The position numbers were made by a program, and so were the translations under genes. The notes beneath the pieces are model-generated. The model was not told the origin of the DNA. It searched no databases and worked only from the letters and a program-made list of their open reading frames with translations. Shown piece after piece: positions 1 through 5,729 of a stretch of DNA of 9,721 bases; position 1 is the stretch's first letter, and each line of letters begins with the position of its first letter. The stretch comes from Chloroflexota bacterium (GTDB lineage: Bacteria > Chloroflexota > Anaerolineae > Anaerolineales > UBA4823): contig DAOVCZ010000055.1 in assembly GCA_030669775.1 (NCBI GenBank), forward strand, positions 1 to 9,721, read 5' to 3'.

Positions 1-2160
1 TCTGGGGGCACTATTCGCGTCCAGCCCGCGTTCTCCCACCCATTGAGAAGCAGTCTCCAGTTTGTCTTCAACCACCCATATCCGTACTTTCCAGGCAGCC
101 AGCAGGCTTGTGAACCAGGGAGGTAAGTCGAATTCTCGAGCGATATCTCCCATCTTTTTGATGATCTCTTCAGCCGCAGCCAATTCCCCACGGGAAAATA
201 AGATCCTCATCAAGCACAGATTACTCCAGCCGATCATCGCCACATCCCTGCCACGTTCGGTCAGCTCTGTACCTTTTTTCGCCTGATGTAAGGCTCCATC
301 CAGGTCATTAATTTCAGCTAGAATCTCGCCCCATATCGCCAATAACCAACCGACTACTACCGTTTGAGACAGCCCACTTTCGTTTGCCAGTTGCAATTGT
401 TGCTGGCAGATTTCTATGACCCGCTCCAACCGTCCCTGCTGCCTCATGGTAACGGCCATTTTCATACTCGAAATCAGGATCATGTAGATATTGCCTGCTA
501 CTTTACTCGCCTCCAGCGCTTCCAATCGGACACGGTACGCTGAATCCATATCACCGATAAAACTATATGCATCCCCTAAGGCAACGGTAGCAGTGCTGCG
601 CCAGGTTAAGTCCTCTTCGGGCAGAAATTCAAGCGCCTGGCGTGCATAATGATTAATCCCTTGTATATCTCCCCGGTAGAAAGCTAAAAAGGCCCGGATG
701 GCGGCTGCCCTGCCTTGAATTTTCATCCGGTCAGAGTCAAACAGTTGATCCCGCTCTATCGGCGAGGTTTCAGCTGCCAGATCGGTGCTGGTCTCAAGTG
801 CCTTTTCGGCCGCCTGTAGACTCCGCTCCGCTGCGTCCTGCTGACCGCTGGTGAACAGATCCCAGGCGTGAAGGATACAGAGATGTGGTTTGGAGAGTAC
901 CAACTCAACAGGCAACCCTGCCAGCCAACGCCGCAATTTGGTGTGCTCACCACGCTGCCATAAAGCATCAACGTATTCTTCGATCAGGCGCGCAGCCCGT
1001 TCGAAATCCTCGGCGCGCAGAGCATTCTCTATCGCCTCATCTGCGAACCCGTTCTGCTCATACCACTCACTGGCCCTGCGGTGCAGAATTGGCAGCTGTT
1101 CTGGTTGGGTTTGGTGCAAGCGTTGACGCAATAAATCGGCAAACAGATGGTGATAGCGATACCAACGCCGTTCCCCATCCAGGGGGACGATGAACAGGTT
1201 GCTGCGTTCTAACATTTCCAGGGTTTCCTGTCCGTTATCCCGACCAGTGAGGGAATCGCACAAGGAACCATTAAACCTGTCGAGGATAGCAGTCAGCAGT
1301 AAGAAGGTCTGGACATCTTCGGATTGCTGTTCAAGGACTTCTTCGATCAGGTAATCCAATACTAAGCGGTGGCTGCCTGTAAATGATTTGATGAAGCTGG
1401 TGGCGTCTTCTTGGCCTTGCAATGAAATGGCAGCCAATTGCAGACCAGCGATCCAGCCCTCAGTGCGAGTTTCTAGCGCGGTGATGTACTCCGCCGATAG
1501 GTTAAGACCCATCACTTGGTTGAGAAATTCGGCAGCTTCGGAGGATGTAAAACGCAAGTCGGCGGCGCGTAGTTCAATCAACTGACCTCGAGCGCGCAGA
1601 CGAGATAGTGGCAGATGCGGATCCTCACGAGTTGCAATGACTAGATACATCTGCGGCGGCAGGTGTTCGAGCAAAAAGCTGAGCGCATCATCAACCTGCG
1701 ATGATTCTATAATGTGGTAGTCATCGAGGACGAGAATAATTCTGTCGGGGACGGCGACAACATCGTTGATCAGAGATGTCAGAGTGGCTTCAATTGGCGG
1801 CGGCTGAGGAGATTGGAGCATACTCAGTGCCACTTTCCCAAAAGTAGCGTCTATCCCTTCGATCTGACTCAAGGCAGCGATGAAGTAAGTCAGAAAACGC
1901 ACCGGGTCGTTTTCGCCTTCATCCAGCGAGAGCCAGGCGATTCTACTTTCGATTTGGTTTTCTTCTGCGGCATCCAATCGTAAATTGTCCACCCATTCGC
2001 TAACCAGCGTTGTTTTTCCATAGCCAGCAGGGGCAGAGATCAGGGTCAGCTTGCAGCCCGGGTGGGCTCCCGTGTTCAACTGCTCGAGAAGGCGTGGGCG
2101 TGTGACGAGTTCCGGTCGGGTGAGGGGGATATAGAGTTTGGTGGTGAGAAGTTGTTCCAC
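1..2160 (-). CDS. LAL/MalT-like ATP-dependent transcriptional regulator, N-terminal 720 codons (3' end outside window)
   Basis: Large signal-transduction ATPase of the MalT/LAL type, normally a cytoplasmic activator with an NTPase module, a helical sensor repeat region and a C-terminal LuxR-type DNA-binding helix-turn-helix. I read this frame codon by codon: it is open from a GTG at 2160 to the window edge with no stop. Seen: the family N-terminus (LLTTKLYIPLTRPELVTRPR, residues 4-23), Walker A SAPAGYGKTT (42-51), Walker B LVLDDYH (143-149), the TRED motif (177-180), TEGWIAGLQL from 233, and the RYHHLFADLLR signature around 335-345. TPR-like helical repeats follow to residue 720. The HTH would lie beyond position 1, so DNA binding is inferred from the family. 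GTG is the first start codon after an in-frame TAA, and AAGG precedes it by six bases. The ligand is unknown. The gene is divergent from the metallo-beta-lactamase gene. Confidence 0.93.
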   Translation of the reverse strand, partial: MEQLLTTKLYIPLTRPELVTRPRLLEQLNTGAHPGCKLTLISAPAGYGKTTLVSEWVDNLRLDAAEENQIESRIAWLSLDEGENDPVRFLTYFIAALSQIEGIDATFGKVALSMLQSPQPPPIEATLTSLINDVVAVPDRIILVLDDYHIIESSQVDDALSFLLEHLPPQMYLVIATREDPHLPLSRLRARGQLIELRAADLRFTSSEAAEFLNQVMGLNLSAEYITALETRTEGWIAGLQLAAISLQGQEDATSFIKSFTGSHRLVLDYLIEEVLEQQSEDVQTFLLLTAILDRFNGSLCDSLTGRDNGQETLEMLERSNLFIVPLDGERRWYRYHHLFADLLRQRLHQTQPEQLPILHRRASEWYEQNGFADEAIENALRAEDFERAARLIEEYVDALWQRGEHTKLRRWLAGLPVELVLSKPHLCILHAWDLFTSGQQDAAERSLQAAEKALETSTDLAAETSPIERDQLFDSDRMKIQGRAAAIRAFLAFYRGDIQGINHYARQALEFLPEEDLTWRSTATVALGDAYSFIGDMDSAYRVRLEALEASKVAGNIYMILISSMKMAVTMRQQGRLERVIEICQQQLQLANESGLSQTVVVGWLLAIWGEILAEINDLDGALHQAKKGTELTERGRDVAMIGWSNLCLMRILFSRGELAAAEEIIKKMGDIAREFDLPPWFTSLLAAWKVRIWVVEDKLETASQWVGERGLDANSAPR

Positions 2161-2214
2161 TTTTGGCCTTGACTTTCGTGATTATTGGCACAATGCGGAC
2201 TGACTTTGCGTTGG

Positions 2215-2243
2215 TTTATAATCATATCATTGCTCAGGGTCGA
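2215..2243 (-). promoter_or_regulatory. Candidate sigma70-type promoter for the LAL regulator
   Basis: On the minus strand TCGACC (plus 2238-2243; 4/6 to TTGACA) is followed after exactly 17 bases by TATAAA (plus 2215-2220; 5/6 to TATAAT). Transcription would begin near 2208, leaving a leader of about 48 bases before the GTG at 2160. The spacing is ideal but the region is AT-rich, so chance matches are expected. Confidence 0.4.
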
Positions 2244-2302
2244 AAAAAGCTCCTCGCTCATGGCCGCATTGGAAAACATGGATACGCGTTTTAGCTCTCA
2301 TT

Positions 2303-2317
2303 CATCATAGTATGATG
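2303..2317. promoter_or_regulatory. 15-bp perfect palindrome, possible operator
   Basis: CATCATAGTATGATG has two 7-base arms that are exact reverse complements around a single central G. It sits about 60 bases upstream of the candidate -35 of the LAL regulator. That is a plausible place for an activator or autoregulatory site. The function is inferred from symmetry and position only. Confidence 0.35.
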
Positions 2318-2370
2318 GATCTTATCTTGATTTTCTATTACCATTTCGTAGAGCAATTCTGATAACGAGG

Positions 2371-2382
2371 GGGGACAGACCC
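2371..2382. repeat. GGGGACAGACCC element, possibly a dispersed-repeat relic
   Basis: GGG (2372-2374) and CCC (2380-2382) flank ACAGA, inside a run of six G followed by an AT-rich tail. Sequences of the GGGGACAGACCC / GGGTCTGTCCCC type recur near REP-associated (IS200-like) transposase genes in many bacteria, as I recall. No transposase is present here and there is only one copy in the window, so the assignment is weak. Confidence 0.2.
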
Positions 2383-2456
2383 ATTTATCATTAAAAAATC
2401 GTGATTTCTGGGTATTGGTCTCGAACATTTATAGGGACGATATAAAAATTAGAAAC

Positions 2457-2620
2457 CGGACTCGAACCTCTAATCAGCGGTTTTAAGTGTATTCGTATCA
2501 ATTTCCAGCCCCAAATCTTCTAATTTCCCCTTGTTTTCGAAGCGCAACATAGATATTAGCCGCTCAACGGGCATGTCAAGCGGTTCTTCTGATTCTGGTG
2601 ACCCGACGCGGACTCGAACC
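2457..2620. repeat. Two exact copies of a 12-mer resembling a tRNA T-arm
   Basis: CGGACTCGAACC occurs at 2457-2468 and at 2609-2620. A close relative, GGTCTCGAAC, lies at 2418-2427. Read on the minus strand these give GGTTCGAGTCCG, the classic T-loop consensus. After the copy at 2609 the minus strand continues with seven bases and then ACCA, as in a tRNA 3' end. The T stems do not pair beyond two base pairs, so none is an intact tRNA. These could be relics of a tRNA gene or attachment site, or coincidence. Confidence 0.4.
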
Positions 2621-2667
2621 CATAAGTTGTGTGTCCTTTGTAGTTTCTGTTCCGATTGCATTGACAT
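2470..2667 (-). CDS. Small hypothetical protein, 65 aa, possibly a gene remnant
   Basis: I do not recognise this family. The reading frame runs from an ATG at 2667 to TAG at 2470. The amino-acid pattern looks protein-like: a short polar start, a beta-like segment LWVRVRV (residues 15-21), then a mixed acidic and hydrophobic region including PVERLISMLRFENKGKLEDL (33-52), which could form an amphipathic helix. Against it, no ribosome binding site precedes the ATG, the frame is short, it sits in a debris-like intergenic region, and the WVRVRV segment is exactly where the T-arm-like 12-mer falls. It could be a small regulatory protein, the end of a decayed gene, or a chance ORF. It is antisense to the possible plus-strand promoter at 2661. 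Confidence 0.33.
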   Translation of the reverse strand: MSMQSEQKLQRTHNLWVRVRVGSPESEEPLDMPVERLISMLRFENKGKLEDLGLEIDTNTLKTAD

Positions 2668-2689
2668 AATGCGCGAAGATGTGAATAAG
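2661..2689 (+). promoter_or_regulatory. Possible promoter for the MBL-fold hydrolase gene
   Basis: TTGACA (2661-2666, perfect -35) is followed after 17 bases by AATAAG (2684-2689, 4/6 to TATAAT). Initiation would occur near 2696, about 105 bases before the preferred start codon at 2802. A TATAAT also occurs at 2740-2745 but lacks a good -35. Confidence 0.3.
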
Positions 2690-2791
2690 GTGTGCCGAGA
2701 TGGAATTTATCCCCTGTCGTCTATAAAGGTAGAATCATCTATAATTATTGAACAAGGAATATTCTTCATTTGAAATCCGCCAACTAATTCC

Positions 2792-2796
2792 GGAGG
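2792..2796 (+). promoter_or_regulatory. GGAGG ribosome binding site that decides the MBL gene start
   Basis: GGAGG is followed by TAAAT and an in-frame TTG at 2802, a five-base spacing. The more distal in-frame TTG at 2748 has no comparable site: the nearest AAAGG (2725-2729) is 18 bases away. This favours 2802 as the true start. Confidence 0.55.
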
Positions 2797-2801
2797 TAAA
2801 T

Positions 2802-3482
2802 TTGCTGCAAGAGATCACAACCATAAATTTATCGCTGCCTTATAAAATGGGCAGTGTGAATTGCTGTCTCATAAAAACGAGCTCGGGCTTTATCTTGATC
2901 GATACAGGGAGTTCGAATCAACAAACCGAGATTGAAAGAGAACTTGATGACGCCGGATGCCAGCCTGGGGCTCTACACTTGATCGTTTTGACCCATGGGG
3001 ATTTTGACCATTCCGGTAATGCCGCCTATCTCCGCAAGATATTTGGTGCCAAAATAGCCATGCATGCCGAGGATCTAGGCATGGTCGAGCATGGAGACAT
3101 GTTTGGTAATCGGAAAAAGGCCAATAATATTTTCACCAGAAAATTGGTCCCGATCCTTTTTGGGTTTGGTAAATCGCATAGGTTTTTACCAGATTTTTAT
3201 CTTGATGAAGGCGCCGATCTCTCGGAATATGGATTTGAGGCTGAAGTACTTTATCTTCCAGGGCACTCGAAGGGATCAATAGGTATCCTGACCGCCGCTG
3301 GCGACCTGTTTTGTGGCGATCTGCTTGAAAGCACAGAACAACCAGTGCTCAATTCAATTATGGACGATCCGCTGGCTGCCAATGCCAGTGTGGAAAAAAT
3401 AAAAGGGTTAGAAATTAATACCGTTTACCCCGGGCATGGCAAACCGTTTGCGATGAAACTGTTTATCAAAAACAACCCATAA
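2802..3482 (+). CDS. Metallo-beta-lactamase-fold hydrolase (COG0491-like), 226 aa
   Basis: Probable cytoplasmic zinc or iron hydrolase of the glyoxalase II/MBL superfamily; the substrate cannot be read from sequence. Seen, numbering from the TTG at 2802: strand VNCCLIKTSSGFILIDTG near residues 20-37, metal motif THGDFDHSGN with H65, D67, D69 and H70, a further ligand H155 in PGHSKGSIG, D173 in FCGDLL, and H212 in YPGHGKP. The first motif is HxDxDH rather than the usual HxHxDH, a variant I recall in a subset of these hydrolases. The frame also opens at a TTG at 2748 (244 aa), but only 2802 has a good ribosome binding site. The gene is more AT-rich than the operon to its right and stands alone, which hints at transfer. 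No signal peptide is visible. Confidence 0.9.
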   Translation: MLQEITTINLSLPYKMGSVNCCLIKTSSGFILIDTGSSNQQTEIERELDDAGCQPGALHLIVLTHGDFDHSGNAAYLRKIFGAKIAMHAEDLGMVEHGDMFGNRKKANNIFTRKLVPILFGFGKSHRFLPDFYLDEGADLSEYGFEAEVLYLPGHSKGSIGILTAAGDLFCGDLLESTEQPVLNSIMDDPLAANASVEKIKGLEINTVYPGHGKPFAMKLFIKNNP

Positions 3483-3586
3483 CTCAAGCTACCAACCAAA
3501 TTATGTACATCCTTTGTGGGAAATTAATTTCTAGTTTAGTGCCCCAACCGAATAGTCTTGATAAAAACTCATGGAACGGCACACGC

Positions 3587-3603
3587 TAGATTGATGCAAT
3601 CTA
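3587..3603. promoter_or_regulatory. Inverted repeat 1 upstream of the B12/MeaB operon
   Basis: TAGATTG and CAATCTA are exact reverse complements separated by ATG. The repeat lies 105 bases after the hydrolase stop and about 100 bases before the TATAAT box of the next gene. It could be an operator or a weak AT-rich terminator hairpin for the hydrolase gene. No T-run follows, so the terminator reading is weak. Confidence 0.35.
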
Positions 3604-3625
3604 ATTAATTCATGCGAAATCCACA

Positions 3626-3644
3626 AATCGAAAGTCATTCGATT
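3626..3644. promoter_or_regulatory. Inverted repeat 2 upstream of the B12/MeaB operon
   Basis: AATCGAA and TTCGATT are exact reverse complements around the five bases AGTCA, giving a 19-bp dyad. The size and symmetry fit a dimeric repressor or activator site. The dyad ends 56 bases before the TATAAT at 3701. Function is inferred. Confidence 0.38.
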
Positions 3645-3700
3645 ACTGTTTAATATGCTTGACCTTGGTTCATCTCAATCCAACGGATGGGTGATCGCGG

Positions 3701-3706
3701 TATAAT
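3701..3706 (+). promoter_or_regulatory. Likely -10 box of the operon starting at 3739
   Basis: A perfect TATAAT sits 32 bases before the ATG. No good -35 is seen at the expected 16-18 base spacing. TTGACC at 3659-3664 is too far away at 36 bases. Transcription would start near 3713 and give a short leader that carries the AGGGAGG ribosome binding site (3728-3734). Confidence 0.45.
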
Positions 3707-3738
3707 CGAAGGCAAACCTTGGATCCCAGGGAGGTAGG

Positions 3739-4149
3739 ATGAGCGAACGAAAGATCCGCGTCCTGGTCGCTAAGCCCGGTTTAGATGGGCATGACCGTGG
3801 AGCAAAAGTAGTCGCCCGTGCCTTGCGTGACGCTGGTATGGAGGTCATCTATACCGGTCTACGCCAGACCCCAGAGATGGTCGCTGAAGCCGCCTTACAG
3901 GAGGACGTTGATGTGATCGGTCTCTCCATTCTCTCAGGCGCGCATATGGTAATTGTGCCGCGCGTGCTCGAACTTCTCAAAGCCAACGGGCAGGAACATG
4001 TTAATGTCTTTGTGGGGGGCATTATCCCCGATGAAGATGTCCCGCGCTTGATGGAGTCCGGTGTAGTGGGTGTCTATGGCCCGGGTACACTGACTGAAGA
4101 TATCATCCGTGATATTCGCCAGGCTGTGATCGGAACTCCTGCCCCCTGA
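3739..4149 (+). CDS. mcmA2: Stand-alone cobalamin-binding subunit of an acyl-CoA mutase (methylmalonyl-CoA mutase small subunit type)
   Basis: A 136-residue protein that is only the B12-binding Rossmann-like domain of the methylmalonyl-CoA mutase family. It binds adenosylcobalamin and pairs with a separate catalytic TIM-barrel chain to interconvert methylmalonyl-CoA and succinyl-CoA, or related acyl-CoAs. Seen: DGHDRG (16-21), which is the DxHxxG motif with H18 as lower cobalt ligand, the LSILSG stretch with S63 and L65, GG at 93-94, and VYGPGT (112-117). The length matches split-type small subunits, not the C-terminus of a truncated one-chain enzyme: there is a clean ATG with AGGGAGG four bases upstream. 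The large catalytic subunit is absent from the window. MeaB follows after 14 bases, a known partner and the best support for the mutase assignment. The true substrate could also be isobutyryl- or another acyl-CoA. Confidence 0.92.
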   Translation: MSERKIRVLVAKPGLDGHDRGAKVVARALRDAGMEVIYTGLRQTPEMVAEAALQEDVDVIGLSILSGAHMVIVPRVLELLKANGQEHVNVFVGGIIPDEDVPRLMESGVVGVYGPGTLTEDIIRDIRQAVIGTPAP

Positions 4150-4163
4150 CTCCCATATTGTAT

Positions 4164-5186
4164 ATGTCATTGGCATCCTCTGTCTTGGCTGGTGAACGCC
4201 TCGCATTAGCGAGACTGCTCTCGCAGATCGAAAACGATCATCCCTCTGGTCGTGCCGCACTGGGTGAATTGTTTTCGCATACAGGTCAGGCACACCTGGT
4301 TGGTGTTACTGGCGCACCAGGGACTGGAAAATCTTCACTGGTAAATCGACTTGCCCATCACTACCGCCATCCACCACCAGGGGTATCCCAACGTAAAATT
4401 GCTATTGTTGCTGTTGATCCTTCCAGCCCCTTCACGGGGGGGGCGATCTTGGGTGACCGGGTGCGTATGCGAGATCTGTCTGGTGATCCTGGAATTTTTA
4501 TCCGTTCAATGGCCGCACGCGGATCGCTGGGAGGCTTAGCGCCAACCACAGCAAGTATGGTGCAGGTATTCGATGCGGCCGGGTTTGAGATCATCATAAT
4601 CGAGACCGTGGGCGCTGGTCAGGCTGAGGTGGACATCGCTCGGCTGGCCCATACCACACTCGTGGTTGAAGCGCCTGGATTGGGCGACGAGATCCAGGCC
4701 ATCAAAGCTGGCATCCTTGAGATAGCCGACATACTGGTGGTGAACAAGGCTGATCGCCCCGGTGTGGAAAACACAGAGCGGGCTTTACGGAGTATGCTCG
4801 AGCTTGCCCATCCAACCCGGCGAGTTTTCAAACATCATGGCCTGAATGAAACTATCCCAATGCCGGAACGGGAATCCAATGATGACTCTCTTTGGGTACC
4901 TCCCATCGTGCGCACGGTTGCCACACAAGGGGATGGCCTGCCAGAACTAGTGGAGGCCATCGCTGATCACCAGGATCACCTGGAAATCACAGGTGAACGA
5001 CAGGACCGCGATAGGACTCGTTTACAGGCTGAGCTAGAGCTGCTTATCCAAGGGAATCTGGTTTCTCGCTGGAGACAAGGGATCTCTGATTCTCAATACC
5101 AGGAAATCCTGGAATCCTTGATTGCGCGCCAGATTTCCCCTCACCAGGCAGTGGATGCATTACTGGATGGAGGACAGAAGGCATGA
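4164..5186 (+). CDS. meaB: MeaB/ArgK-type G3E GTPase, mutase chaperone
   Basis: P-loop GTPase of the MeaB/ArgK family, which protects methylmalonyl-CoA mutase from inactivation and gates cofactor loading. Seen, numbering from the ATG at 4164: a helical N-terminus, Walker A GAPGTGKS (50-57, K56), the family block VDPSSPFTGGAILGDRVRM (84-102), switch-like ETVGAGQAEVD (147-157), GLGDEIQAIKAGILEIAD (172-189), and the base-recognition motif NKAD (194-197). The C-terminal part is helical, as in the dimerisation region of the family. The 340-residue length is normal. The frame also opens at a TTG at 4158, but the ATG at 4164 is the natural start; neither has a clear ribosome binding site, which suggests coupling to the B12 subunit 14 bases upstream. 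The gene ends in an ATGA overlap with the next gene. An eight-G run lies within the conserved FTGG codons. Confidence 0.95.
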   Translation: MSLASSVLAGERLALARLLSQIENDHPSGRAALGELFSHTGQAHLVGVTGAPGTGKSSLVNRLAHHYRHPPPGVSQRKIAIVAVDPSSPFTGGAILGDRVRMRDLSGDPGIFIRSMAARGSLGGLAPTTASMVQVFDAAGFEIIIIETVGAGQAEVDIARLAHTTLVVEAPGLGDEIQAIKAGILEIADILVVNKADRPGVENTERALRSMLELAHPTRRVFKHHGLNETIPMPERESNDDSLWVPPIVRTVATQGDGLPELVEAIADHQDHLEITGERQDRDRTRLQAELELLIQGNLVSRWRQGISDSQYQEILESLIARQISPHQAVDALLDGGQKA

Positions 5187-5716
5187 TTTATGGAGATCGG
5201 GTTCGCTTGCGACACGTCGAGAGGGAAGACTTGCCCCAATTTGTCGAATGGCTTAATGATCCTGAAGTTTCCCAGGGCTTAACCTTGCATACCCCTCTTT
5301 CCATGGCTGAAGAGGAGAATTGGTTTGAGAATGTACTCAAAGGTCCGATCGACGAGCGTCCATTGGTAGTCGAGGCGATGGAAGACGATGAGTGGCGCAT
5401 GATCGGCAACTCCGGATTTCATAACCTGGATTGGCGCAATCGTAACGCAGAACTGGGCATCTTCATCGGCGATAAAGCCTATTGGGACCAGGGTTATGGC
5501 ACCGAGGTGGTTAGACTGCTTCTGCGGCATGGCTTCTCGACATTGAATCTGTATCGCATATTCCTGCGCGTGTTTGAGGACAATTCGCGCGCTATCAGAG
5601 CTTATGAGAAAGCCGGCTTTATTCACGAAGGTCGCCAACGCCAGGCAGAATATCATGATGGTCAATTCTATGATGTGCTATTTATGAGTGTGTTACGCCC
5701 CGAATGGGCGGAATAA
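5183..5716 (+). CDS. GNAT family N-acetyltransferase, RimJ/RimL-like
   Basis: Acetyl-CoA-dependent N-acyltransferase of the Acetyltransf_3 (RimJ/RimL/SpeG-like) group, 177 aa. Seen: the N-terminal VRLRHVEREDLPQFVEWLND (7-26) typical of the group, the strand NAELGIFIGD (88-97), the acetyl-CoA pyrophosphate loop DQGYGTE (102-108), and NSRAIRAYEKAGF (134-146), which closes the fold. The substrate could be a ribosomal protein N-terminus, a polyamine or a small molecule; the sequence does not decide. The ATG overlaps the meaB stop (ATGA), and GGAGG at 5169-5173 lies nine bases upstream within meaB, so translation is coupled. The prs start follows 13 bases after its stop. Confidence 0.92.
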   Translation: MIYGDRVRLRHVEREDLPQFVEWLNDPEVSQGLTLHTPLSMAEEENWFENVLKGPIDERPLVVEAMEDDEWRMIGNSGFHNLDWRNRNAELGIFIGDKAYWDQGYGTEVVRLLLRHGFSTLNLYRIFLRVFEDNSRAIRAYEKAGFIHEGRQRQAEYHDGQFYDVLFMSVLRPEWAE

Positions 5717-5729
5717 TTGGAGGAAAGAT

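Larger units (their letters stand above)
2161..2801. other. AT-rich divergent intergenic region (about 640 bases)
   Basis: This is the stretch between the regulator start and the hydrolase start. It holds the regulator's candidate promoter and palindrome, a GGGGACAGACCC element at 2371-2382, three T-arm-like GGWCTCGAAC motifs (2418, 2459, 2611), a 65-codon minus-strand ORF (2470-2667) and a possible plus-strand promoter at 2661-2689. The rest is AT-rich with no convincing coding frame. The mix of fragments suggests a remodelled junction rather than a plain promoter region. That reading is an inference. Confidence 0.6.

Noticed and set aside
885..1193. Plus-strand ORFs of 102 and 78 residues, and similar short plus-strand frames at 62-286, 1388-1585 and 1714-1983
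   Set aside because: They lie antisense inside the regulator, whose own frame shows family motifs throughout.
2445..2530. A tRNA gene on the minus strand ending in the T-arm-like copy at 2457
   Set aside because: The acceptor arms ATTAGAA/TTCTAAT pair at the right distance, but the T stem (AGAGG/CCGGT) pairs at only two inner positions plus one end pair, and no D or anticodon stem forms. The same DNA reads as a protein-like frame.
2531..2773. An 80-residue plus-strand ORF
   Set aside because: It is antisense to the more protein-like minus-strand frame, has a cysteine- and serine-rich chance-like composition, no ribosome binding site, and overlaps the approach to the hydrolase gene.
3520..3531. 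GAAATTAATTTC, a 12-bp palindrome after the hydrolase gene
   Set aside because: It is purely AT-rich in the middle with no loop, and such palindromes are frequent by chance in this composition.
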